In this document: positions 1-10,000 of the stretch, one piece after another | How the letters are laid out: every line of letters begins with the position of its first letter | Numbering within the stretch: position 1 is the first letter of the stretch | NCBI GenBank assembly: GCA_013396915.1 | Contig: VWZL01003483.1 | Span: 186,812 to 250,811, forward strand | DNA from: Stercorarius parasiticus | Taxonomy: Eukaryota > Chordata > Aves > Charadriiformes > Stercorariidae | Reading direction: 5' to 3' | DNA length: 64,000 nucleotides | Program-made: the position numbers and the translations under genes | The notes under the pieces: generated by a model | What the model was told of the DNA's origin: nothing | Seen by the model: only the letters and a program-made list of their open reading frames with translations | The model's database searches: none

Positions 1-1591
1 TTTTTTCTACAGAAACACGTATAGAAGGTATAGATAGCAAAGCATTTAATTACTGATGGGCAAAAGCATGCTTTGTATCTTGTATTCTTCCTGAAAAAGG
101 AATGAATGAAAACATGGGTATATTAAGCCCAAGAACTTTCAACTATCTGCACTTTCTCCACACCAGGGGTCATGAAAGGATTCCTACAGAAGAAAACAGG
201 AACAGGGTAAACTTGTTCCTTACTTCAACCTAATACTCACGGCTCAGGAAGCCAACAGTTTTCAGACTTGGGACCTGGACATAGTTTCTATGCATTTAAT
301 TACTCCCAGCGCATTTCTTTCTCATTAACTTTTCCAGACTTCCCTGTACCAATGTAAAACTTCAACCCCGCACCAATATGTAACAAGAACAGACACTTTC
401 CTTTATGTGTTCCAAACTCTTCACCTACTAGATTCACCCGGTGAACCCTATGCTTGCATTAGAAGAAACAGTGAACAGTAGATCCCTCTCTATGTCAGTC
501 AAGATTTTATAGACTTCTACCATATTCTTTTGCAGCTATCTCTTTTCTCAACCAAAGAGACTTCTCTAAATTCATTTAAGTTGATTCACAATGTGCTAGT
601 GTCATGGCGAGAAGAGAAGATGCCATTCTATTTCACCACCTGGCAAAACAAAACAAATTAAAAATTAAATCTTTCTAGATAACTTAAGCACAACTGCCCA
701 GTAGAAAAACAGATAAATTGGCAGACTGGGATGAGAAAATGTACTTTACCTCCTAGACAGCTGATTAGAACCCAGTTCATATTAGGCAAAAGCATTAGGC
801 ATTTTATCTTAATACATGCTTGATGACCTATTTCCAATGAGTTTTATGGTCCCCATAAAGTTACTATCATGACTGCCTTCTTCGGCAACAAGATTCACAA
901 AGAGGACTCCCAAATGCCAGAAAGTGAAACGAGCTCTCAGCCAGTGATCAGGGAACGATATGCCGAGATGCTTTTGGCTAGGCTAACATGACAATATGGA
1001 GCACTGAAATTTCTGGACAGGCAAGCCAAAGCCTGCTCTTAATAGTTGATGTATGCTTTTTTTTTAATGCTTCCTAATATAAATGAGATATAAATGTGTA
1101 CATATACGTACCTACGCAAACACAAATATATCTTCCTGGAGAAAGCAATTCTTGTTGAAAGGTTGCTGTAAGTGTCTCGTTTCTGATTTGAATTTGCTAT
1201 TTAGATCTTTAAACTGACTTCACTACAGGACTATAGAGGTTCTTTGCTTCCTCCCACCACCATCAAAACAGAAAAATATTTGCAAGGAACCGAGAATGGG
1301 AATGCCTTTAGAAAATATAAATACACGGCAAGTGAACCATCTACTAGTATGGCAACTGACAGCCTGAGAGGAAAAAAAACACCTAATGCGAAACGTAATA
1401 CATGTTTGTCCACAAAAAGTTAATGAATATTTAATGTTTGATGCTATTTCTTTTAAAATTATCCCAAACAAACTGCATACTTGGGCACACTAAAGGTTCT
1501 CTGAGTTTTTTTCAAAGCCTCCTTTAGCTCTCCTCATAGCAAATCTTGCTGGAGAGAGAGAACTACAGTATCTCTTCGGTCATTGCTGAAG
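1..1591. other. Non-coding stretch, no gene seen
   Basis: AT-rich DNA upstream of the first CR1. I read both strands and found no recognisable exon, RNA gene or mobile element. The only structured piece is an alternating purine/pyrimidine-like stretch around 1095-1135 (TGTGTACATATACGTAC followed by CA- and TA-rich words). A splice-donor-like GAG/GTAAAG on the minus strand near 747 has no convincing exon behind it. Confidence 0.5.
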
Positions 1592-2284
1592 TACAGAAGA
1601 CAAAGGTATTGTGGGGTGCTGGTGAATGAAAAGCTGGACATGAGCCAACAATGTGTGCTCGCAGCCCAGAAAGCCAACCGCACCCTGGGCTGCATCAAAA
1701 GAAGCACGGCCAGCAGGGCAAGGGAGGAGATTCTGCCCCTCTAACCTCTGGTGAGACCCCACCTGGGGTACTGCATCCAGCTCTGGAGTTCTCAGCACAG
1801 GAAGGACATAGACCTGTTGGAATGGGTCCAGAGGAGGCCACAAACGTGATCAGAGGGCTGGAGCACCTCTCCTATGAGAAAAGGCTGAGAGAGTTGGGGT
1901 AGTTCAGCCTGGAGAAAAGAAGGATCCGGGGAGACCTTACAGCAGCCTTCCAGTACTTAAAGGGGGCTTATAAGAAAGATGGGGACAAACCTTTTAGCAG
2001 GGCCTGCTGCGATAGCACAAGGGGTGATGGTTTTAACCTAAAAGAGGGTAGATTTAGACTAGATACAAGGAAGACATTTTTTACACTGAGTGTGGTGAAA
2101 CAACGGCACAGGTTGCCCAGAGAGGTGGGAGATGCCCCATCCCTGGAAACATTCAGGGTCAGGTTGGACGGGGCTCTGAGCAACCTGATCTAGTTGAAGA
2201 TGTCCCTGCACATTGCAGGGGGATTGGACTAGATGACCTTTAGAAGTCCCTTCCAACCCAAACTGTTCCATGATTCTGTGATTG
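1592..2284 (+). mobile_element. CR1 LINE fragment, 5'-truncated, intact 3' end
   Basis: A degraded copy of the chicken-repeat-1 non-LTR retrotransposon, covering the C-terminal part of ORF2 (reverse transcriptase) and the short 3' UTR. Translation in shifting plus frames gives CR1 ORF2 words in the right order: [68 protein letters not shown] and LDGALSNL. The natural ORF2 stop is at 2191-2193. It is followed by about 90 bp of 3' UTR with the conserved CR1 end (CTAGATGACC, then CCTTCCAACCCAA) and an ATTCTGTGATT tail. The copy is dead: there is a premature TAA at 1742-1744, a TAG at 1900-1902 and at least one frameshift between about 1800 and 1850. The 5' boundary is approximate. 5' truncation is the rule for CR1 because reverse transcription starts at the 3' end. 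Confidence 0.95.
1606..2193 (+). pseudogene. CR1 ORF2 reverse transcriptase C-terminal remnant, frameshifted
   Basis: This is the coding part of the plus-strand CR1. The full protein would carry an endonuclease and a reverse transcriptase and drive target-primed reverse transcription in the nucleus. Here only the region downstream of the catalytic FADD box remains. The frame runs from [10 protein letters not shown] to EEILPL and ends at TAA 1742-1744. It resumes after a small deletion ([11 protein letters not shown]), shifts frame around the LLEWVQRR word, reads GLEHLSYEKRLRELG and meets TAG at 1900-1902. It then stays open from FSLEKRR to the natural stop at 2191-2193. It cannot encode an active enzyme, because the catalytic core is missing and the frame is broken. 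Confidence 0.85.
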
Positions 2285-2310
2285 TTGAATGCAGTGTTGT
2301 AAATGGCACT

Positions 2311-2873
2311 GAAATCATAGAACCAGTCATAGAATCATAGAATACCAGATTGGGAGGGACCTCAAGGATCATCTGGTCCAACCTTTCTTGGCAAAAGCAC
2401 GGTGTAGACAGGATGGCCCAGCACCCTGTCCAGCTGAATCTTTAAAGTGTCCAATGTTGGGGAATCCACCATTTCCCTGTGGAGATTATTCCAGTGGCTG
2501 ATTGTTCTCATTGTGAAAAATTTTCTTCTTTTGTCCAGTCGGAATCTCCCTGGGAGTAACCTGTACCTATTACCCCTTGTCTTTTCCATGTGACTCCTTG
2601 TAAAAAGGGAGTCTCCATCTTCTTTGTAGCCACCCTTTAAATACTGGAACATGGTGACAGAGAATCCCCTAAGCCTTCTTTTCTCAAGGCTGAACAAACA
2701 CAGTTCTCTCAGCCTTTCCTCGTTCAGCAGGCTTCCCAGTCCTTTGATCATCTTTGTGGCCCTTCTCTGGACCCTCTCCAGCCTCTCCACAGCTTTTTTG
2801 CATAGTGGGGACGAAAACTGAACACAGTATTCCAGGTGTGGCCTGACAAGCGCTGAGTAGAGTGGGATCTAAG
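2311..2873 (-). mobile_element. CR1 LINE fragment of a second subfamily, minus strand, tail-to-tail with the first
   Basis: Read on the minus strand this is the 3' end of a CR1 of a different subfamily from its neighbour. The 3' tail appears on the plus strand as repeated CATAGAAT-type 8-mers at about 2316-2343. Next come AGGGACCTCAAGGATCATC and TGGTCCAACC (antisense of the CR1 3' end) and then the ORF2 end. The 5' boundary is near 2873, where IPLYSALVRPHLEYC stops matching CR1 and a TAG lies just outside it. The sequence is less damaged than the plus-strand copy, which suggests a later insertion, but age was not measured. Orientation is opposite to the copy at 1592-2284, with only about 26 bp between the two 3' ends. 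Confidence 0.95.
2362..2868 (-). pseudogene. CR1 ORF2 reverse transcriptase C-terminus, open but 5'-truncated
   Basis: An uninterrupted minus-strand frame of about 168 codons. It starts inside the element (LYSALVRPHLEYCVQF) and runs through ERLERVQRRATKMIKGLGSL, EERLREL, FSLEKRRLRG, FQYLKGGYKEDGDSLF, RLLPGRFRLDKRRKFFTMR, ISHWNNLHREMVDSPTLD, LDRVLGHPV and LLPRKVGPDDP to a stop. The protein lacks the whole endonuclease and the reverse transcriptase catalytic core, so it is a remnant although it has no internal stop. The only early initiator-like codon is GTG at 2788-2790, which is not credible as a eukaryotic start. I call it a pseudogene of a mobile element, not a host gene. Confidence 0.85.
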
Positions 2874-5846
2874 GATTCATCCAGTTCAAATCTCGAGCTC
2901 CATGTTATGGACAAAGTTAACCTCACCCATGTTCCTGTATGCTTCCATTTTCAATTTTCTAATTATTTTTATTTTAATTTTCTAGCAATACTCATATAAC
3001 AGACAGGGTTACGAGCCTATCACAAGTATACTGAGTAGCTGAGAAGTACACTACTCTTACAGAAAATTTTTCTTCTAAAATTGTTCATTCCCAGTCTCAA
3101 ATCATTCCTAATAAAGCCTTTGGGAAGCCTGTGTCTTCATTTTAAATAATGAAAACATACATTCCCAAAGCTCAGAATGAAGGGCCAAGTTAAGGAAAGA
3201 ACTAGTTAAGTAACTCTCTATCACAAACGCTGTGCTGCAAGTTTGCATCTGCAGAAGGCGGATACTCCCTTCTTTCCCACTATCAAGTTCGTATTGTAAG
3301 ATCTGCATGAACTTCTCGGTGTCTTTAGGTACAATAATAAAAATAAGAAGATGCCTCTGTGATAACAACTGAACAAATGATGAATATTGTTCTCCAAATA
3401 GGACCTTAGGGGGCAAATTCAACTCAGCTCTAAGTGCATTTAAATGTCTGGAGTAATTCCAAGAATAAATTTGTCCCACTATCCAGAAAGGTACTTGGCT
3501 TTATTGAATTAGTAGAATCGAGTGCACTCATCCTGTCCACAGATCCATTAGTCAGTAGTTATGACAGGCCATAAGCAAAATCTATTATTAGCACATTTAC
3601 TAAAATGCAGTTTTTCACTTTTAGAATCACTAGCCACAATCTTAAAACTGCTAGATCCTACTGAAGAAAAAAAAAAAGACACAGTTTTAATTTCAACTTC
3701 AGTAAGTTAATACACAAGCAGGGTTAAAGAGGGGGATCTTAGAACATGCTAAAATTAAAAAAAATCTCACTAAAAAGATTCATTTCATCAAAGCCATTTC
3801 CTTATTTCAGAATAATGAAAAGCAGAAGCTTCCCTGCTGGATCTATGTAAAATTCTCTGTGCCATGGTGCCAAGTGGTGGCCAGGCACTAAAGCAGAATT
3901 AACCAATTAGCAAAGTGTTCCATCTGGTACAGCCTGGACTTGCTGCGTCTCCACATCTCACATTATCATGATGGAAACTTCTAAAGGGACATCTTTAGCA
4001 AGAAAGCATCTGACTCTCTGAAACATTTTTCTTTTCATCTTTTCTACACACAAAACCAAACGTGGTCACTTCAGAGGAAGCCAAAGTGTTCAGAGTTGGC
4101 CCATTCTCACCGTGAAAGGCTTTTTTTATGTAGGCTTTGCTTCACATGTTCTTCAGCTATGAGGAGAAGTAGAATACGGACACGTATCCCTTTGAGAAAT
4201 GCAGTGCGTCAAGACAAATGGTTTTACATTACTGAAGAAAACAGAAGCTAACAGACTTTCACATAAATCCATCCAATTTCACATAGCCAAGATTTCACTA
4301 GTTATTTATTGCAAGAAACTAATAGAAGATTCCAGCCTAACAACTCTGGATAATAAACTCTTGCGCTCAGAAGACAGCAGAAGCACAAGCTTCCTGCAGT
4401 GCCAATTTTGCACTGTTGTCAACTTAGAAAGGTATCTTTATGTTTGAAAAAGGAGATTCCATATTTACAGTGGCTTTTGTCATTGCTCAAATTGCTAACC
4501 TGCATATTAATTATTAGAGACAAGCCAGTAACACAGATGAAAAACACACCCGAAACCGGACTGCTGGCCAAACAGCAATCTGGTAGCAAGGTCTCACCAT
4601 CATTCTGACTCATGCAGAACCTGAAATGGAGACCTGGAGGTTAAAAACGTCAATGACTTGTCTCTTAAGCCACCTATCTCCCTCACAACTTGCATAATCT
4701 GAAACAGAACTCAGTCAAACGAAGCATTCACGTCTCTCTGCTAAAAGAACAACAAGCCTATAAATCAAAGTATCTTCTTCGCTGTGTCTGCAATTTGCAA
4801 CATTTCAGTAGTCTCTTCCACCTCTAATGATGTGATATTTAAGCCTTGCACACAGTTTGTTCGGTGGTGCTAGACAAGATCACTGCAATGCAGCTGATAC
4901 GAAGGCATAAGAATGTGCTCCGTCTAAAGGAGCCACGCATAAAAGAAATCACATCACTCCTTGCACTGCACGTGTTCTCCAGCGAACTGGGAGAGTTAAT
5001 TCTCCATTCTTTAAAAGCAGAAACACAACCCAGGCTAATTTGTCAATCTTGTTTCTATTTCTTTTCTCATTGTCATCATCTTACAATCTATTTTTCAACA
5101 ATAAATAAGTACGGACTGAGTGTAGAAAAGCCTCTGCTACTACTATAAATATTGTTAACTATTTTTTAGGTAAATTATCATTAGGGAAAATTAAATTACA
5201 ATGAAATTCCTAAGAGCAACTTGCTCAGTGGTGACAAGATACTGAGTTATTTTCATTACTATATATTGAAACATATAGCAAAAATTTATTTACTGGCATA
5301 AAAACCAAGTTTAAATATAAGATTCTCAGGCACAAATGGAGTTGGTATTTGAATTAAATAAGTATACAAAGAGAGACTTTGTTTTCTTCCTACGATAGAA
5401 CAGCATTTCTACCATGTTAAGTTTGTAAATCTTGCTCATAAAATTTAGTAACAAATATAACAATGACAAAGCCTTCCTATTCAAACAAGAAAATACTAGG
5501 AAATAACACGTTCCCAATTTTTTGGCCATAAACTGTTCCCCAGAATTCATTTGTTTTCTGAAACTAAATAGTTTTGTGTATGTACATATGTACATATCTG
5601 TGAATGACACACATTAGGAGGTTGGAAGAGCTATTTCCTGGTTTTGATTTTATTTAGAATAATTTGGGGGGGGAGAAGTCAAATTTGGAAATTCAACCAA
5701 TACCATCAGCTTGAAAAATAGTTTGGTGGTTTGGAAGGTTTATGAGACATCTAGAAACAGAGATGCCCTTTCTCTAAAAACGATAATGATTATAGCACTT
5801 TGCTGGGTCATAGGAAGCTCAACATCCTCCTCCATCTTCTCAGGAC

Positions 5847-5881
5847 GTGCACACGCACACACATAGACACACACATACAAA
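5847..5881 (+). repeat. Imperfect CA-rich simple repeat
   Basis: A run of CACA words interrupted by CG and TAG (ACGTGCACACGCACACACA, then TAGACACACACATAC). It looks like a decayed dinucleotide microsatellite. Confidence 0.75.
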
Positions 5882-6481
5882 TCAGATCCACCTTTTTACC
5901 CGAATCTTCCATTTCCCAGGTTTGTATCCCATCACTGAGACACAGTATATTCAGGGTGAGCTTGTCTCTCAAAAAAATCATTGAGGAAAAAGGAATGAAG
6001 GTTTGGACAATCATCTTGAAAGTGGAACATTAATTTTCTTACAGAACCTTAAATTTTCTCTAACTTATTTTATAATCTTAGCATATTCTAGACAAAACCA
6101 ATGATGTCATTTGAGAGGACATATGCTATAAAATTATAGTTACTCTCTCTAGAAGCTTTAGTGTTTTCTGATACATTCTATTAATTTTAGTTCATTTTTT
6201 CGTTTGTTCCCTGTCAAGAATTCTGCAGAAGCAAGGAAAGTAAAAAATATACTACCTGAAAATAAAGCTTAAATTTCAGTGCAAATTACCAGATTCAGTA
6301 CAACACAGATGCAATCCAAAGACAGAGAAAGACTTGGGATCACATCTCCACTGACTTGCCAGATGAACTTATAGTAACTACTGATAAAAGAAAAAGAGTT
6401 GTTGGGGAAAAGAATAGATTCAAATCAAAGGCAAAAAGTAGATCAGCTACTACTTTAGGTATGAAAGTATGTAAACTGACA

Positions 6482-6537
6482 ACAGATCCACTGCTGTGTT
6501 CAGAGAGCAGGCGCTCTCTGTCTGAAAGCGGGACTCT
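6482..6537 (+). other. GC-richer patch with a small perfect hairpin
   Basis: Inside an otherwise AT-rich region the words AGAGAGC and GCTCTCT form 7-bp perfect arms around AGGC. Several CpG dinucleotides follow within 100 bp (GGCGCT, AGCGGG, GGCGCA, TCCGAG). This could be part of a conserved regulatory element or an old insertion; I recognise neither. Confidence 0.3.
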
Positions 6538-6738
6538 CTCTGGAGGCGCACTGCTGGTCACTTTGCCTCTAGGGAAGAGACTGGTGTCCGAGCAGAAGAG
6601 CAGCACTACCACCAGAGCTGTACTGAAAGCTTACCTCTTTTCCAGGACAGTAACATACACACAGAGCAGATGCCTGTTCCAATCAGGAGAAGAAACATAC
6701 ACCAAACCACATTAAAACCCATCTTTTCCCTCCTCTTA

Positions 6739-6765
6739 TTTTTTTTTTTTTTTAATTAAAAAAAA
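6739..6765 (+). repeat. T15 tract followed by AATT and A8
   Basis: Fifteen T, then AATT, then eight A. The T and A runs are mutually complementary and could fold back. It is probably a simple-repeat product of slippage. Confidence 0.75.
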
Positions 6766-8085
6766 GCTATTTTTTTACAAAATGGGGATGAGGGACAGAT
6801 GAAGAGTAACCACCCATGAAAATGCTGGTAGCTGACACATAGAAAGGAGATCTTCACTGCTATGTAAAAAATGTGTTTGTTGGTAAGATTCAGCTACCAA
6901 GTCTGATTTTTTGCCATGAACATGGGAAAACAGCACCTCTGAGCAATCCTGAAGGAATGGGGAACACTCTCTACTCAGGAAAAGCTATTGTTAGTTTTGT
7001 TTTTTAAAGCAGTGTGACTCTGCATAAATTTGCATTTTTCTAGTGTGTATACAATGCTTCATTTTATAAGATACCGATGACACACTTGAGGGGAGGGCAG
7101 AAAAAAGGCATAGTATTGTTATGAAACAAAAAAATACTGTTTAAACAAAACCAAAACCAAGCAAACAAGTAAAAGCCCACATGCCCAAGAATTTTTTCCT
7201 GTCAAGCTACACTAAACCTTTTTCAAGGATGCCTGGAAAAATGATATCCAAAGATTTTTATTTATGTTCAAGCTGCATGAATACACTATCAACATTCAAA
7301 AGGCAAATTCGTTAGATACATTTGATAGATCTAAAGCGCTGAATATATCTCAAATAGTTTTTCAAAGGGTTTTGATGGCTTTACTCTGAGTTGCATATCG
7401 CTCTACACAGTTCCTTTGACAATTTAGACTGCGCTTCTGTCACACAGACATTTAGCCTTTACCTGAAAGTACACAGGAAAATGTAGTTGTCAATAAAAAG
7501 TTAATATGAAGGGCAGACATATGACCATCTGGAGGTAAATTGGGGCTACCTGGTCATAATCCTTACAACAAAAACATATCCTCTAAGACACTGTCAAAAT
7601 AATAATACTTTGTAAACATATAGGGACTGCAGCAACGCAAATTGTATTTGGCAGGGTTGCCCCAAGGTTTGTTCACTGGCACTGCTGTGCTTCTGAATGA
7701 GCCTTGACGGAACCCTGAAGTTTCAGTCATGCTAAGGAGTATTCAAATGAAAAACGAAAGCGTAAGTCAGTTGTGAAAAGCTGCTTTGAAAACACGCTTG
7801 CCCAGAACACTGGTGCTCAGAAAACAAACCAGGCAAATGAAGAAATGAGGAGAGGGAACCGACCAAAACTGAAAACTTTTTGCTAAGAAAAAGCTAATGT
7901 GGCTGAATCAGAACCTTTCACAAGAAAATAGCAATGCCACTGAAACTTTCAATGGAAGAACACTCTTAAGTCTTCACCTATCTCACTTGGCACTCCACGG
8001 TGCTGGTATATCTAAACCGCCTCTGCAAAATTTGAGAGCATACTCCAAAAATTTGACAACTGCTAAAATTCTCCCCAAAATCAAC

Positions 8086-8143
8086 AGGGAAGGAGAGAAG
8101 GAGGAAGGAAGGAAAGGAGGAAGTGAAAGAGGGAAGAAGGGAA
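8086..8143 (+). repeat. Polypurine (GA-rich) tract
   Basis: An all-purine run of 38 bases (8086-8123) followed by one T and a further 19 purines. The words GGAAGGAAGG and GAAGAAGGG recur. Such tracts are typical low-complexity DNA and can adopt triplex structure when mirror-symmetric; the symmetry here is imperfect. Confidence 0.8.
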
Positions 8144-10000
8144 CAGTGCTTGTATACCCCATTTTCTGCCCCTTGTACGACCTTATTTCAGTTTTGCAGA
8201 GAGTTCAAAAAAGGAAGAGAGAAAAGAACTTAATCCCTGTACAGCTCTAATTTTGTTCTCTCAACAACTCACAAAACTTCAAATATTCAAACTTTTTGGA
8301 TGAAAATATCTTTTTTAGACTTGGCATCTAAATAATGAATACATTGTTAGAACAATTACTGTTTATGGCTGTATACGCTTACTAGGTTAAGAAAAAGCCC
8401 TGAAAGATCACTGAATACATGCTCCAGTCTTGCACAATTTTGTAGTTTCCACAATATCCGGTAAGGCTCCATTAAACTGAAGCCCTTGATGAAATAAAAA
8501 ATAATTTGAAAACAAGTGAAGGTTCTGAAGGTTATACTGTATCCTAAGGAAGACATTCACGTGCTCGGCCACAGCTCCCAGGAGAATCAAATTCAAATTC
8601 CCACTTTTCTAATTTGGAAGAGGAACATAAATACAAGAAATAACTGAGCATAGTAAGCTTAAGAAATAAGCAAACAATCTGAATCCAGGAATTGAGTTAA
8701 TTTCTACAGTCATATTTCATTAAACTTACAAGTACTAGAAATGGCTTATGTAACGAACTCTTTGGGTAACCAGGAAGACTCAATGGGGTTTGGGGGGGGG
8801 GAAGTTGGCAGAGTGTTTCCTTTTTTCCATTACATTAACCTGCCTATTATGATTTTGTTCATAAATATTTTTAATTTACCAAAGTTCTTTGGCAGAACAG
8901 TTTGAAATATAGTGTCTTTGCATCAACGTCAATTCCTTTTGGAATAAACTGTTTGCAAGTAGTATTTGAACTGTGATAGCATACAAATATTCCATGGAGA
9001 CCCACAACTAACCTTGTTGTACTTTATATTCAGCACAAAGGATAGACATATTAAATATCTCTGACCATGATATATTTCAACCCTAGCATCCTGCTTTTCC
9101 CTCATGAACGGATCTCCAACTCAAGTCCCTGAGGTCTGTACTCACCTAAATAGCTCCAGCTGGCAATACTTACTTTACAGATTCGAAAAGAAAATTCTCC
9201 TGTTGCTCTGTGAGCCAAGGTAAATATTACACATACAAATTTTACTACACAGCTGCATATGCCCATGAGTTGCTTGATTTCTTCTTACAATCCTACAAGC
9301 AACCCTAAATCATCAAATCAATCTCTGCCTTCACAACAGCATCTTAACAGTACAGATTTAAACATGAAAAAGTACCCTTTGACAAGATCCAAGATGAAAA
9401 TACACGTGGAAATATAAAAATGTAATTCCTGCACTTTAAAACCTGTAGCACATTGCCAGAAAGTTAGAAGCTCACCTAAAACTCAAATTATCAAAATTCT
9501 CACACATAAGAGAAACCCTGATGTGAGGAAGTCTTGTTTGAAAATCTCAGAGTCCTCTACTAGAACGACCACCAACAAAGAAATCAATAACAGACAACTA
9601 AGTGTTAGATCCATGTAATTACACTTTTGAGACCTATTATAGGTGTGTTGCAATGGGGGATAGCTGCCCTCACTCACAGGGAGGAAAAGGTCACATTCCT
9701 GTCTTCTAATTTATTAACACTATACAAATAAATATTTGAAAAGAGCATGAATATTTGATTGTCTATGCAACACTGGCACCTTGGGCTTTTTACTACTGAA
9801 TATATTAGGTCTGAACTTTCAAAATCACGTGAAGAAAAGAGGTGAAATCACAAATGGGCTTGGGAATATACAGGGGAGAGAAAACCAAGACAGGAAGGGG
9901 CCTTAAAGTAAAAGAAAATCCTTCATTTTTGGCAGTTGATGTATATAACATGCATTAGTATGCAACAGTACCCAGAAACACTAGCTGAGGTTACAGTCAC

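Larger units (their letters stand above)
2874..10000. other. Non-coding stretch with simple repeats and unexplained ORFs
   Basis: No exon of a known gene is recognisable. Open frames occur at 3108-3479 (minus, 123 codons), 4846-5148 (plus, 100 codons), 6356-6715 (plus, 119 codons) and 7897-8250 (plus, 117 codons). None has a familiar domain. The 4846-5148 and 6356-6715 frames hold more CpG than their surroundings. The stretch also holds a CA-rich tract, a G9 run near 5666, a T15/AATT/A8 stretch at 6739-6765, a polypurine tract near 8100 and a G10 run near 8791. Confidence 0.5.

Noticed and set aside
1651..1902. 83-codon plus-strand open frame
   Set aside because: It lies inside the plus-strand CR1 and reads mostly out of the reverse transcriptase frame, joining the CR1 frame only at its end (GLEHLSYEKRLRELG). 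It is a by-product of the element's decay.
3108..3479. 123-codon minus-strand open frame
   Set aside because: It is one of the longest frames outside CR1, but it has no recognised domain, no convincing splice context and no promoter. Frames of this size are expected by chance in 64 kb.
6356..6715. 119-codon plus-strand open frame, and a minus-strand donor at about 6639
   Set aside because: Ser/Thr/Lys-rich with no recognised motif. The minus-strand GAG/GTAAGC donor has a weak acceptor and all three frames open over only 39 nt, so there is no discriminating evidence.
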